Source of the DNA: Bryum argenteum
Taxonomy: Eukaryota > Streptophyta > Bryopsida > Bryales > Bryaceae
DNA: 64,000 nt
Direction of reading: 5' to 3'
Assembly (NCBI GenBank): GCA_037043015.1
Contig: CM073322.1
Span: 26,440,364-26,504,363, forward strand
Positions 25,593 to 38,233 of the stretch are shown piece after piece (within the stretch, counting starts at the first letter, position 1; the number at the start of each line of letters is the position of its first letter). The translations under genes were made by a program, and so were the position numbers. The notes under the pieces were generated by a model, which saw only the letters and a list, made by a program, of their open reading frames with translations, was not told the DNA's origin and searched no databases.

Positions 25593-25949
25593 TTAAAGCA
25601 TAGATCATGTAGCTGAACTGGTTCACACCTCGTGATTAAGATGCTCCAAGTCCCTTTTCATACGCAGTGCGTTCGTTGCTCCGCAATCTATATTTTCCTG
25701 TCAAAGAGTGCGATCTTAGGGTTTCTTGGTGAAGATTGAGCAGCTTGCTTTGTCCAACATGTCATTTGGTCCAAGCCTTAGCAAGCTGGAATTTCACATT
25801 TGCTTTGGGTTGTTGTGAAAGCGACCGGCATTGTAGAATACACGAGAAGTGTGCTCGTCGTATGTTTTGACAAGATTTTAGTTTCATTGTATGTTCGCAA
25901 GCGGCTGTGATGTTGGGTTGCAAGTTCTGAAAGTTCAAGATTCCACAGA

Positions 25950-27958
25950 ATGGGGGATTATGCGCGTTCGCATGATTACACGGGTGACGAAGTAGTGAAG
26001 TGCGTCATCAATGAGGGCGACTGGAGCAATCACCGTGGCGATGCTGAAGTCGATTATGAGGGAGAGCACAACTACGAAGACGAAGACGAAGACAGAGCTC
26101 GTATTGAGGGAGAGGGCAACGACGAGGACTCCGGCTTGAACGTTGAATTCTCGTACACTTACGATTCGAGCCAACAAGTGGGTGGTGCCGCAGCCGTCTA
26201 CTCTTATGATTCAGGTCAACCAGTAGCATCTGAGCACCCCCGCCATAGACGACGACACTCGACCTCTGCAGTTCCCAAGCTTGTCAAAGAACCCGGGAGC
26301 CTTCAGAGCAGTAGCGAGGAGGACGAAGTGAAGGTTAAATTCAAAACAAAGAAGAAGAGTCACTTCCATCATCTCGCAGAGCCTCCTCAAGATGATACAT
26401 ACTCCGACCCCGGCTGCGGTGAAAGCCATTGTGGTTATCGTGAAGCCGGGAGGAGCCAGAGCATCAACGCGGTAACCAGCTGGTTGCACGATGCTCACCT
26501 AGGAGAGCACTCGGAGTCAATTGCTCCAAGAAGACGAGCCCCAGGGCGTCGTCATCCTCCACCGGCCACTCATGCTTCTCAACATTATTCAGGTCTAGGC
26601 GATGATGAAACAGAGCACTATCGCCTGGCTGCTCATTCTTCTCTTTATTATGCAGGTCCACACGATAAGGAAGCACCATACTATGACACGTCGACCTATG
26701 ATTCCTCTGGATATGAACGTGGTTACTTTGGGAACTCTGAACACCAAGATGGTCACAACAGGGATCAGGCGTTCGATGTCTACGGTTCATCTGTGAACGG
26801 GGGTATATACCAACCTGAAGCAAGGCCATTGGAGAAGTGTTTGAACTTCTTAAAAATTGGAGCCAGAGCGGCGGCTAGTGTGTCCATGGCGGCTGCTACG
26901 AATGTTGGAGCTGTTTCGAGGACGGCAGCGATTGCTGTGGGTAAGAAAACAATTGAAGTGAAGAATCATATGGCCCCTGTGTTTGCACCCATTATCGACG
27001 CCGTGGTCGAAGAGAGCAAGTTTCACTTGATGGGCCCTGACCCAATCACAGCCACAAGTAGAGGTCGCTCCGCACCAAGTAAGTCCCATCTCCATCCTTG
27101 CTTTTGGTGTGTCGCAATCACAAACTGGATTCGACCACTTCCAATTACTTCGAGCTATCATACGCAAATCACGGACTTGACGAAGTTACTAAATTTCTTA
27201 ATTGAGAGACACTTAGCATATCGACCGATGATTACATTATCTCACCTTCGAACTTGAACTCACACTACATAGTTAAGACACTTGTTGAAACAATGTCTTT
27301 TGCATTACTGTTTTATCAAACCATGAGCGTTCGAAACGGGTGGTTTCAACATAATTATAACGTTGCTTCAACCCCACTAAGTTTAAGGCATACATGAAAA
27401 GTTATATTGAAACTAGTCTTCCAACCACGGTTCTGCAATCATGTTGAATTGAATCCATTCATCGAAGTCGTGTGATTTTGCATACAATCTCAAGGATACG
27501 CAATACTTGTTGCATTCCAATCAAACCTCATTAGTGAAAATGCTTAATTTGTGTACTTTCATGTGGTTTTAGACAGAAGGGGCCGCGGAACCGGCCGAGG
27601 TCGGGGAAGAGCTGCACCACTAGGGCCCAGCCCAATGCACCCCGGGCCTGGAAGAGCTGGCATGCGGCCGACAATGAGATCACCTGGTATGGGCCCTGGA
27701 AGGCCCGAATTGAGACCACCTGGCATGGTCCCTGGAAGGCCCGAAATGAGACCACCCAGCATGGGCCCTAGAAGGCCCGAAATGAGACCACCCGACATGG
27801 TCCCTGGAAGGCCCGGCGTGGCCATGGCTCAGAGGCCCAACATAATGGCACCGCCCATTGCACGAGGTCAAAGTCAGGGAATGGCAATCCGGCGGCCAGT
27901 GGGAGCAGCTCGAGGTCGAGCGCGGCCTGTACTTGCTGCAGCATCCACGGATTACTGA
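25950..27958 (+). CDS. Acidic / RGR-rich protein with C-terminal 12-aa repeats, two exons, 504 aa
   Basis: Exons 25950-27078 and 27573-27958 join in frame across a 494-bp intron (donor gtaagtcc, acceptor ggttttag). The stop is at 27956-27958. Without splicing the frame would end at 27257 (435 aa). Residues about 30-62 are very acidic (Glu, Asp). A Lys-rich patch lies near 125-140. Residues about 295-355 form an Ala/Val-rich, probably helical segment (GARAAASVSMAAATNVGAVS). The second exon opens with RGRGTGRGRGR and then has about four tandem 12-residue units of the type GMVPGRPEMRPP (near 415-455), mirrored by 36-bp DNA repeats. I see no enzymatic motif, signal peptide or definite membrane span. 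RGR/RGG stretches often bind RNA, but here that is inference. I do not recognise the family; it may be lineage-specific. Confidence 0.75.
27100..27572 (+). other. Intron of the 504-aa protein gene
   Basis: The full intron is 27079-27572, phase 1, with GT-AG borders and a T-rich 3' end. It is far more AT-rich than both exons. Confidence 0.7.
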
Positions 27959-29040
27959 TCGTTTCCTACCACCACCCTTTGATTGCACAAATTTGTTCGT
28001 ATCATTGTCATTCTTTACCTCTTGGAAGCATTGACCAACATGCTGCTTTGCTTCAACGTTTCGTTGCACTTGGGGTCTTATTGTACTCAAGAGATGATTA
28101 GAAAATCATTGATCTTGCAATGATGTTTGATTATGCTCTCGAATTCAGCATTGTACTTCTTTCTTTATTTATAAAAGTTTGTGTATTCTCTTCTTGTATG
28201 ATGATTGTACGATATTCCATTATTCTAATTGTATTGTAATGAGTGCAATTTTGGTGACATTGCGATATGCCAATCGTTGTCTTGCTACGTTAAAATCTTT
28301 ATCACTTGTACTGTCACGAGTGCACTTTAAGTGCAACATCATGTTTCTTTGGGACAATAATTTTGGAACATTGTAGCCTCATACACTTTTGATTGAAAAT
28401 GTCAACCATAAATATCCAATCATTTTTGAAAGAATTCTAACTATCATAACTATACAATGTTTTAGAAAACTTGCCTTCCAACTGAAAAAACCCATTAATG
28501 GTCTTTTAACACTCGGGTTTTTTATTCTAGGTACACATTACTCATAAAAAATATTTTAGAATGTTCATTTTGAGGCAGATTATATGTCATGGTTTTTCTT
28601 ATACTTTACAACAAATGCAAGAAAGATATGAATATAATGATTTCAAATGGTCAAATCTTCCACAAAACTTTCTAAAAGTGATATTGTTGTCTACACTCCA
28701 ATGAGCTTGCTAATACAAAATTTATATGGTTATAGAGTATGTCACTGTAGTACTCATATTCTAGATATTTTAGGACTATTTTGAAAACTTTTTACTTTTG
28801 GATAGATATAATAATATGAATGAAGAAAAGTATCAAAAAGTTACCTAAAAAGTTATAAAAAGTAACACTTTTTTAGTTAGGACATGATATATAGAAATTA
28901 GTGTAGAAAAGAGTTACTGTGACTATAATGAATGGATGAAAATCCAGAATGGATGGAAGGGGTGGATGTGAAGGTCACACCCCTTGCACGAGGCGCAACC
29001 CTCTTCCCCCCTCCCCACATAACTACCTCCTACATGTATT
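27959..29040. other. 3' flank of the 504-aa protein gene and AT-rich spacer
   Basis: Contains plausible polyadenylation-type AT-rich sequence around 28160-28230. No gene recognised from there to about 29040. Confidence 0.4.
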
Positions 29041-31036
29041 ATTTTCTCGTGGCAATTATATAAAATTTGCGTTTATTGTTTTCTTCGTCTTCGTCTTCAT
29101 CGTGTTTGTTTCTTAATGAGCTTGCGTGTGCAATTCTTCTGTGTGCATTCTCTGTACCTGCAATTGTCGCATTTTGTGTGTCACCGGGAGGGTGTCACTT
29201 TGCTCTGTGAATTTGTGAATTGCGAGAGCTTGTAGAACCAGCAGCAAAGGTTTGCAAACAGAGCCGCAGTTCGGAACTACCTTGCGAGAGTATCACGAAA
29301 GTGGTTGTGACAAATTCCACGAGCAGCGCTCCAGTAGTGGGGATCAGAACGTTCCTGGAGAACAAAGCATGCACTGAAGAGAGGTGGCCAGATCAGGCGT
29401 GATCGGCGCTCAAGAAGCAAAGCAGCTAGATTCGATCTGGAAAATCAGGGGAACCCAAGTTCAAGAGTGGACTGCTGAGCAGACCGATATCTTCCTATTC
29501 CTTGCAAGCACTTTAACAATTTCTGGCCAAAACTCAAACGTTTATTTCTATATCAGAGGTTCAGGACCGGAAGCTTCAGGAGAAATGCAGCAGTCCCGAA
29601 TCAAGTCTGCAGTGTAAAGCGTCTCAGGATTCTGGACAATAGTAACCATGTGATTAGCTTCCGAGTGCTTCCGAGTTCTGACTACCAAAGTCAAGTGAAT
29701 GGAGCAGGGACAAGCTCGGAGTTGGGTGATTGAGAGTGCAAGTTTTAGATCTAATTGCTGAATTAAGTGTATGTGGTGAGATCTGTGTTGAATTAAGAAG
29801 GATTCAGAATACTTTTTGTAAAGTGTACAAACTTGATTATAAGCTGTTGAGCAAATTTGTACTGTCATTTGGCATCCATATGTATTCATGGGAGATTTGA
29901 GTGTTGAAATGACAGAGATTGGGTCGAAATTGACAGAAATTTGGTTGTTGGATTTTGTTCCGGTGAAATAAGGGTTTCCAGAGAGTGCCAAAACTGGTTT
30001 GCTGAAAGTTGCACGGCTTTAGGGTCTGCTTCCCCATGGCTATAGGTCCGTTGTACATGGCCATAGGCGCTGACGCAGAAAATTCCATAAGTTTTGCTTG
30101 TTTTTGATTGAGTATGAAATGAAATTCGCACGGTCAAATGATTTGCAAATTTTGGGGGTAGAGTAATAAGGCTATTTTGAACAAGATCCTATGGTCGGAA
30201 TTTGCAAATTCAAATTTTAAAATTTTAAAATTAATTTGCAAAACTCTTAATTGGAAAGTATTTGGAGTTGAATTGGGACTAAGTTTTTGATTACTTTAAG
30301 TTAATTTTTGACTTTAAATCTAATAGTTGGGCATTTTTGGGAGTATACGGAAGTATGTAAGACCTATTGACATAAGTTTGGACTAAGAGTAAGTCCTTGG
30401 GCTTGGGTTCGACATTCTTAATTTTCATATTATTGGGTGTTTTGTACAAGTTGTAAGAATAGAAGATTGAGCAGAGTTTGTTGTTGTACGGGGCATTTGC
30501 GTACATATTTGCATGTGTAAAGACCTATTGGCTTGAGCAACTTGAAGAGCTGCACAATGATATGTAGTTTTTAGAAGAATTCCACTGCATTTGGATCTAT
30601 TGACACACTGTTCGCTAGGCATTGCGTACATAGATTCGTATATTTATACTGAGACTGGAGATATTGACCAAATACCTATTTGTACTATTTAAAAGTATTA
30701 CATAGGCATTTTGATTAGGTCATAGTGTGTATTTGGGTCTATTGACTTTATCTGAACTATTGATCAGAACTATTTTGACCTCCCCTAGAATACTAGACTG
30801 AGTCTGCATTGTCTGTAGACTTAGTGCATTGGTAATGGACAGTACCCCAAATTGAGTGATCCCTGGGTTTTTAGAGAGAAAACCGCTAGACGAGCTCCAT
30901 GTGAGTTTATACTATTATATACATATTTACTGCTTAACATGTGACCTTAGATAGAATACGACATACTACTTTTCTCTTCCGTAGGTAAACCACACTATAC
31001 TGTAAGGAATTTAGAATAGTGCAAAATCCTTACCAA
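29040..31036 (+). other. Possible retroelement LTR/leader region
   Basis: This stretch lies directly upstream of a tRNA-Asp-type primer-binding site and has no long open frame. Its last part could be the 5' LTR and the boundary would fall near 31030-31036. The LTR start and a matching 3' LTR could not be identified. Confidence 0.3.
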
Positions 31037-31041
31037 ATTTT

Positions 31042-31059
31042 TGGCGTCGCAGCCGGGGA
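31042..31059 (+). other. Primer-binding site complementary to tRNA-Asp
   Basis: TGGCGTCGCAGCCGGGGA differs at three of 18 positions from the tRNA-Asp-primed site usual in many plant Ty3-type elements. It lies about 450 bp upstream of a gag-type zinc knuckle, in the right order for an LTR element. Confidence 0.6.
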
Positions 31060-31335
31060 AAAGCCTTGGTTGTCGGTGTCTAAGATGTGAGCGGGAGTTT
31101 TTAGAAATTTTGCCTATTAAAATTCTAATTGTGTTTGGATAAAAGAATGAGTGTCATAGAAAATGTAACTCTTTTTCAAGATTTAATCATTTGGAAAGGT
31201 AGACATGTATGACAAGCTATTAAAATTCCTCTAAACAAACACAAAAATTTAATCAAAATTTCTAAGTTCTATTCCAAAACTTTAGAATGAAAATTCAAAA
31301 CTGTGAGAGTTAAATCTAAACTATGTGTCTGCCAA

Positions 31336-31600
31336 CATGGAACCAGAACCCAAAATTTCTATTGAGATCATTAGAGAAATGTTGGAAGACATCTTCACCA
31401 TAGATTACGAGTGTAATTATTGCCAAAATAAAGCGAACAAAGTAAAACCTTGTACTAGCTAAACACTGAAACCAAAATCTAGAAAACCTAGGAGCGATAG
31501 ACAATATGTTTGTTTCTTTTATGGACAATTAGGACATATTAAACAGAATTGTATGAGATATCAGAAATCCTATCGTAGAGTGTGATCTTAGGGTTTCTTG
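31336..31600 (+). pseudogene. Retroelement gag remnant with damaged zinc knuckle
   Basis: A short translation around 31495-31560 reads CFFYGQLGHIKQNC, the CX2CX4HX4C knuckle of retroelement nucleocapsids with the second Cys replaced by Tyr. Stops interrupt the frame upstream, and no protease, reverse transcriptase or integrase follows. With the primer-binding site at 31042 it marks a truncated LTR element. Confidence 0.55.
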
Positions 31601-31649
31601 GTGAAGATTGAGCTGCTTGCTTTGTCCAACCTGTCATTTGGTCCAAGCC
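31576..31649 (+). repeat. Copy of the 5' leader of the 504-aa protein gene
   Basis: About 74 bp matching 25703-25776 with about four differences, beginning agagtgtgatcttagggttt and ending gtcatttggtccaagcc. The source lies about 175 bp upstream of the ATG at 25950. Here it abuts the gag relic. Confidence 0.8.
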
Positions 31650-31693
31650 GAATTCGAATATGTAATAAAGTGAAATTCAATTTTTTTTTGCAG

Positions 31694-32288
31694 GTAAGGT
31701 AGAGGAACCCATAGTCGATAAGTTAAGGCCATTTGCATAGTAGAAGTTGTATTACTCATGGGGAGAAATTTTTCTCGTATAAGGAAATAAGATTTAGGTA
31801 GAATGCACATTTTTCCAATTTTTTTTTTCTCAAAATTGAAATTACTACAAATTAAAAAGGTGAAAAGTTGATCCAGACTAGTTACCAATATGTAGCTTCA
31901 CCCGTAACCGATAACTATGAGACTAGTTCACAAACACAAATTCACTAATTCCCGTGATGGAAACTGATGTAATTGAGCTAACCACATAACTAATAGTTGA
32001 TACCGTCGTTCAGTAGAGGCCGGTCATGCTTAAAGCCGAGCACAAGGCTAACAATAACCAAGGAGTCCGAAGTTGGAAAACCAGCACACCATGGCACCTA
32101 ATTTTGCTGCTTAATTTAGTGCAGCCATTCTAAACCAGGAAGCCACCATGCACAATCACAGAAAGTTGCCATGATTTTCACTCTTTGCCAAAACCAAATG
32201 TCGACAATTGGTCAATCAGACCGTGGCAATTGGGAGGTCTACAACTTGGGCATGGGGACCATATCGACTATGGGTTCCTCTACCTTAC
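31694..32288. mobile_element. 595-bp element with perfect 27-bp terminal inverted repeats
   Basis: 31694-31720 (GTAAGGTAGAGGAACCCATA and seven further bases) is the exact reverse complement of 32262-32288. The interior has no open frame of note. No convincing target duplication. Similar TAAGGTAGAG or CTACCTTA ends occur near 5743, 6010, 21648 and 2165, suggesting a family. Confidence 0.75.
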
Positions 32289-34195
32289 ACCCTTGCACAG
32301 GTTTTGGACCTTTTTTCTGGTGCTCGAGTTATTATTGATCTCAAGCATCTGAAGAAAGAAAGGTTGACGACAAATTCTTTTTTCAACAAGAGGTCAAATT
32401 TTTAGAGATAATAATTACCATTTCTAATTATGGATGAGAATGCTAAAATTGATACAAGTCCATGTAATGCATCAAATTCCAACTTTGTTGTATTTATGAA
32501 CTATGGAAACCAAAAAAATACCATTGTATCTATTTTGGAAAGAGCTCTTCGCCAAGTTGCTTGCAATCCTTTTATGGATGTAAAAGCACTTGTAAAGGGA
32601 CAAAGATGAGATTCAGCAATTACGAATGCACTTATAAGAGTTTGTGTCCATGTTCCTACCTACCTACCTTCTTTTATGTTTTCTGGATTGTGTATAATTT
32701 TTTTTATAAAAACATGGGCATATATAAAAATAATAAACATAAAAATAAAATTAAACATGATACTATTTGAGGAAATGGTATACACGGAATACTTTTTTTT
32801 AAATACCATATAAAAAGCTTCTACGTCGGGACGACGGAGACCTCACGAGTCAATAATAATAGAATTGATGATGTGAAGAGGTGGAAAGAAGCTCTTCACA
32901 ATGCTGCTTTAATATCAGGATTTATCCGCAAGGAACATCTTAAGTAAGATCTTCAAAGGTAGTTTTTGAAACACCTTATGGGTCATATTAAATATGATAT
33001 TGCACAAAAGCACTCTAATCTTGATATAATTGTTTAAAAGCTGGCATACTTTAGGCATCGATAAAAGTGTGATTTTGATATTGTGATTGTGCAGTGATAT
33101 GACTATGTTGGTGGACAAAGTAGTTGCTTATGTGTTGAAAGTTTTGCCTACAAATCCTTTATTACCAATTGCTCAATATTTAAGTGGACCATCAAGTAGA
33201 TTGCGCAACATGTCACATGCAATGAGAGAGCATGTATGAATGACTAGTATTTGTGGCATGGGTGGAATTTGGAAAGAAACTCTTGCAAACGAAATATAAA
33301 ATAAAAAACATGTCCAGTTCAATAATACTTGTTTTGTAAAAAGCTTGGAAGATGTGAAGAGCTCTATAATAAATGAATTGAAATGAGGATGGTTGCTGAT
33401 TTGTTTCACATGACGGTAAAGAAGTTGCCAAACAACCATGAGCAACTATTTGAAATGATTGAAGAGCATAAAGTGTTTCTAGTACTTGATGATATTTGTA
33501 GGATGGAGGAATTTAGGGACTTGATACGTGATCTTGAAAAATTGAGTTCGGGAACTCAGATCATAGTCACTTCTCAAGATAGCTCAGTCTTGTGTAATAT
33601 CATGTCACATCTACCTAAGTCACAAACGAGACTCTACCCATGTTTCGGAGTTGGATAACGCAAAATCCCTTGAACTTTTATATGGTGTGCATTCTAGAAG
33701 ACAAGTTTAAATGATGCGGATAGTTTTTCTAAAAACATGTGGAAGATATTACAAGGGCATCTGGTGGAGTGTCAGTTGCATTACTTAGAAGTTATGGGAG
33801 GAGATTTGAGAAACAAAAAGGATCCAAAATATTGGAGTGAAGCAATTTCTGCATTGAGAAGAAATATAGATGTAATGGAAAACCTTCAAATTAGCTACAA
33901 AGGCCTTCAAAGTGATGATGCAAGGGGAATGTTTTTAGATATAGCTTGTCTTATGCTTGGGCACCCCAAGAATATAGCTTTGGAAGTTTGGGAATCATGT
34001 GGATACAAGGCCCCTAGTTGGTCATTAATTAAATTGGTAAATAAGTGCTTGGTGAAATTTGATGGAAAGAGATTATTGTGTATGTTTGATTTGGTGTGGG
34101 ACGTTGGGGAGAATGATCATTGAGGAAATATCAAGAGCAAAGTTGGAAAAACCAAGTCATATATGGACTTGCAAGGTTGTCACATTGAACATGTT

Positions 34196-34306
34196 ACTAT
34201 TCATCACATTAGACACATTGGACAAGTTCTATTTACCACCCTTAGATTCACCCAATCATAAGGCCAAGATATAAAGTCGTCCAAAGTATCCAATGTGATG
34301 AATAGT
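34196..34306. repeat. Foldback of 111 bp beside the NLR relic
   Basis: Arms 34196-34223 and 34279-34306 are inverted repeats (ACTATTCATCACATT core) with a few mismatches. Likely a small MITE inserted after the NBS part. Confidence 0.55.
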
Positions 34307-34309
34307 ATA

Positions 34310-35280
34310 TTGGGTGATGGTCTGGTTGGGGTACCCAAAAAGGTTGTCTCATGAACAATTGCACTCTATGCTGGTGTGACAAACATATCCATTTTTAAAC
34401 TGTAATACAATAAGACTTCATTAGATGTGGTTTTAGTTGTCTATACTTATAATGTATCAAGAAAAAAAATTAAAAATTAAAAAAAAAAATTGAAGTAATT
34501 TTATTTGATTTTTTAGTTGAAAAAGTAAGTCATGTCCCAATAACCTAAAATCCATAGAATCAAGCAAATGGAATATCAACCATTTTTATTTTAATATGAT
34601 TTTTGAATATGACCTACATCTTCTTGTATAGAATACAAAATAATTTATTTAATAATAAAAAAATTAATTCATTGTGCACTATAATGCCTGCAAATCCCCA
34701 AATTCAACACTTTTTCCCTCATCTATGAATGGATCCAAAAAAAATTAAAAATCTAAAAGAAAATCTATAGGCATATATACTTTGATTTCAGTGAGGTGCA
34801 TGATATTTTATTTTCTATTTTAGGGTCTTTTTACTTGATTAAAATGACTAAATTAGACAAACTTTGGAGGCTTTCAATAAAAATAACCTAATTAGTGTGT
34901 CCAAAAAGTGATACCCCAAGCTTACCATTGCCCTATTTACAATGTGACAACCTTGAATTATGGAGTGCACAAGAAGAAGAAAAGATTTTTTGAATGAGAC
35001 ACGTTTGACTTGCACAAGAGCATATGTTTTTGATAGCTTTGCAAATAAAGTATCAACCTTTCTTCTAAGATACATGTGTATGAGATAACTTCTTGTTGTG
35101 ACTTGTCTATTTGATTGTTGTACATTAGTTAGCCACCCTTTTGAACTAAGTAGTCAAATGAAAAACCCTCCAATTATACTTGATTTTATAAATTGTTAGT
35201 TAACTTCTAAAAGACTACGATCACTTATTCTTTGAAATTCACAAGAGTCCATTTGAATAAAGTTGATTTGGTCTATTGAG
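34310..35280. other. AT-rich gap between the NBS and LRR parts of the relic
   Basis: No coding frame related to the NLR is seen. It may be a former intron or inserted sequence; no element boundary could be placed. Confidence 0.4.
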
Positions 35281-37300
35281 AAAATTTGGAAGAGTTACCA
35301 GAATCATTTGGAGACCTTATGGATGAAGAATTGTCTTAGGCTTCAAAAGCTTTCTATCTTCAATTCCTAAGCTCATCTTACTCTCTGAATTATACTTGGA
35401 GAATAAAAATTAAAGAAATTGCCAGAAGATTTTAGGCAACTTCCAAGTCTGAAACAACTTAGTCTTGAAAGCTGTGAGTATCTGAAAGAGTTACCATAAT
35501 CATTTGGAAGCTTGTACTCCTTGGAGTTCTTGTAGATGAAAAGATTTCTTGGGCTTCAAATGTTTCATCTTCATTTTCCAAGCTAAAATTATTCTTTGAC
35601 TTACACATAGACGACCAAGATTTGAAAAATTGCGTGAAGACTTTGGGCTACTTATAAATCTAAAACGTCTTAATCTTGAAAGTTGCAAGCATACAAGATA
35701 GTACCAAAAACATTAGAAAGTTGGAGAGATTGTGGATGAAAAGTTGTCTTGGGTTGTGGAAGCTTCCATCTTCATCTCCTAAACTCACCTTGTTGTGAGA
35801 GTTATACGTGAAGAATTCAAGATTCACAAAATTACCAGAAGATTTTAAACAACTAACAAGTTTGTAACGGCTTAATCTTGGAAGTTGTAAGTATCTGGAA
35901 GTGTTACGAGAATCAATTGGAAGCTTGAGCAATTTCGAGACCTTGTGGATGAAAAGTAATCTTGGGCTTCAAAAGCTTATTTTCATTTTTCAATCTCACC
36001 GTACTTTCTGAATTATTCTTGGACAATACAATCTTGAGGAAATTTCTTCAATAACAGTTTGAACAAATTTTAAGCCTAAATCAATCGTATCTTGATGATT
36101 GCTTAAATGTGGAATAATTACAAGAATCATTTGGGAGCTTGCACAACTTGGAGATCTTATGGATGAAAGTTGTCTTCGACTTCAAAACCTTCCAACTTCA
36201 TTTTCTATGCTCAACTTGTTTGAGTTATACTTGGGCAATACAAAGTTCAAATATTTGCCTCAAGATTCTTGGCACCTTATAAATCTAAAGGTCTTAATTT
36301 TGTAAGTTGTAAGTATTTGGAAGAACTACCGAATTCATTTGGAAGCTTTTGCAACTTGGAGATCTTGCGGATGAAGAGCTGTGTTGGGCTTTAGAAGTTT
36401 CCATCTTCATTTTCTAAGCTCCACTTGTTATTTGAGTTATACTCGTAGAGTACAAGATTCAAAAAATTGCAAGATGATTTCAGAATACTTCTAAGTTTAA
36501 AACGATTGAACCTTGAAAGTTGCGAGTATGTGGAAGAGTTAGTAATTCGTAATAATGGGAATATTCAAATTATCAAATCGACAGTTCGACACGTAATTCA
36601 TTAGAATGGGAATATTCAAATTATCAAATCGATGACAATTGAGCTTGAGTTGAGTAAAATGTACTCTGTGGGTACATTTAGCTCGACTCAAGCTAAATGA
36701 CCATTTCTCAAAATTAGTGAATGTTACCATTATAACAAATTACGTGTTTTACCAAAATCATTTGGAAGCTGTGTAACTTAGATTCTTGTGGATGAAAGAT
36801 TGTCTTAGGCTTCAGAAGGTTCCATCTTCATTTTCTAAGCTCATCTTACTCTCTAAATTATACTTGAAGAATACAAGATTCAAGAAATTACTAGAAGATT
36901 TTGAGCAACTATCAAGTTTGAAGCCACTTAATCTTGAAAGTTGCAAGTATATAGAAGAGTTACGAGAATCATTTGGAAGCTTCAGCAACTTAGAGACCTT
37001 ATGGATGAAAAGTTGTCCTTGGGCTTAAAAAGCTTCCATCTTAATTTTCCAATCTCACCTTACCGTCTAAATTATATTCGGACAATACAAGATTGAGGAA
37101 ATTTTTCGTAGACTTTCAAAAACTTTTAAGCCTAAAGCGATTGTATCTTGATAGTTGCATAAATCTGGAAGAGTAACCGGAATCATTTGGAAACTTGTGC
37201 AACTTGCAGAGCTTGAGAATGGAAAGTTTTCTTGGGCTTCAGTTGCTTCTATTTGAATTTTCTAAGCTTGACTTGTTGTCAGATTCATTCTTAGATCCCA
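35280..37300 (+). repeat. LRR higher-order repeats of about 208 bp
   Basis: The block gaagagttaccagaatcatt and its variants recur near 35288, 35487, 35695, 35897, 36113, 36319, 36750, 36955 and 37168. Each unit of about 69-71 codons encodes three consecutive LRRs (pattern LPESFGSL..LE, LWMKSCLGLQKLPSSFSKL, LYLENTRFKKLPEDF). The doubled spacing at 36319-36750 is partly due to an insertion. Confidence 0.8.
36542..36743. mobile_element. MITE of about 202 bp inserted in the LRR repeats
   Basis: Ends are inverted: left GTAATTCGTAATAATGG, right ccattataacaaattac. It interrupts an LRR unit after gaagagtta; the coding-like sequence resumes at about 36750. A palindromic centre lies near 36645-36700. 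The target duplication is unclear, possibly TTA. Confidence 0.6.
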
Positions 37301-37399
37301 ACTTGAAGAGGAGACTGCCTAAAACTTTAGCTATGGAGAGTAGCTCTAGAGGCCCAAAGAGTAGAAAGCCTAAACTTTCTCCTAAATATCCAAGTCAAT

Positions 37400-38230
37400 A
37401 GGCGTATTTTTGGGTATACTATGAGTGGATCTTGTAGTAACATATGCTAGAATGAAAAGTTTTATTGATAGAGTTTCTAAATTTTCTCACTACTTGTTCA
37501 AGCATTTGACTACAATCGAGCACTTGGATTTCTCTTAGTCAGCTCCAATTATGCAAGCACTATTACTTTGTACATGGTTAAAATAGCATTCTTTATTTAG
37601 AGTGTTTTTGTAATATAGGAATACCCACTATTCCTCAAAAACTCAGATGTTAGAGATGTACAAGAGTATTAACAAACCTCGCATTAGGCAGAGATACTCA
37701 AAGTTGTATCTCTTATTGCTGAAGTTAACTATCGAAATAGAATTCAAGTACCTCAAAAAAATTGAATGAATGATATATTGGTCCATTTTAAATTTTCATT
37801 GGAATGTGTGCATAATAAGGATTGTTGATTCTATAAACAAGTAGATGTCTTATCATCCTCCCCAAGGTTTTGCTCCCTTTTCCAAACTTCCATGGAGCTT
37901 GCTTGTCTCTGGAGCTGCTTATCTCATTGAGAGTTTGCAATTCAGAAACTTTGCAACAAAGAAGAGGCTTTGCAATAAAGGAAAGGCTTACAAGACACCT
38001 TGACTCCTTGAGCTTCTTCTTTGAAATTATTGAGTTATTGTTGTTTTGAGAGTCTCGAATTGTTACCATTCAAATTGGTTGTGTATCAAAAGCTTTTCCA
38101 GAGTATCTTTAGACTTTCTCCTTTTCACAGAAGCTCCATTATAGTCTCAGTCATCACAATCTCAATCTCATTCTTGATTCCAGGAAAATATCATCACAGT
38201 CTCAATCATCACAATTTCAGTCTCATATGT
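37400..38230. other. No gene recognised
   Basis: AT-rich. Near 38100-38230 there are irregular repeats of cagtctcaatcatcacaat that continue after the TTAA element at 38510-38600. Confidence 0.4.
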
Positions 38231-38233
38231 GAT

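Larger units (their letters stand above)
32450..37400 (+). pseudogene. TIR-NBS-LRR (TNL) resistance-gene relic
   Basis: Domains in order. TIR start at about 32455-32610 (VVFMNYGNQ...ALRQVACNPFMDVKALVKGQ), then a stop and a decayed remainder. TIR/NBS linker near 32870-32940. P-loop at 33249-33297, reading GMGGIWKETLA where GMGGIGKTTLA is expected. Kinase-2 VFLVLDDI and RNBS-B GTQIIVTSQD within 33383-33658. ALEVMGG-type GLPL region, then FLDIACLMLG in 33737-34123; FLDIAC is TNL-like. A shift at about 34100 moves the end of the NBS domain to another frame (RMIIEEISRAKLEKPSHIW). From 35280 to 37400 come leucine-rich repeats. Many stops and frameshifts, a damaged P-loop and the missing TIR core show it cannot make a working immune receptor. 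Confidence 0.85.

Noticed and set aside
25935-26498. Minus-strand frames opposite the 504-aa gene
   Set aside because: Shadows of a well-supported plus-strand exon; they break at the intron without splice signals.
32450-37400. Functional NLR immune receptor
   Set aside because: Damaged P-loop, missing TIR core, and many stops and shifts; annotated as a relic only.
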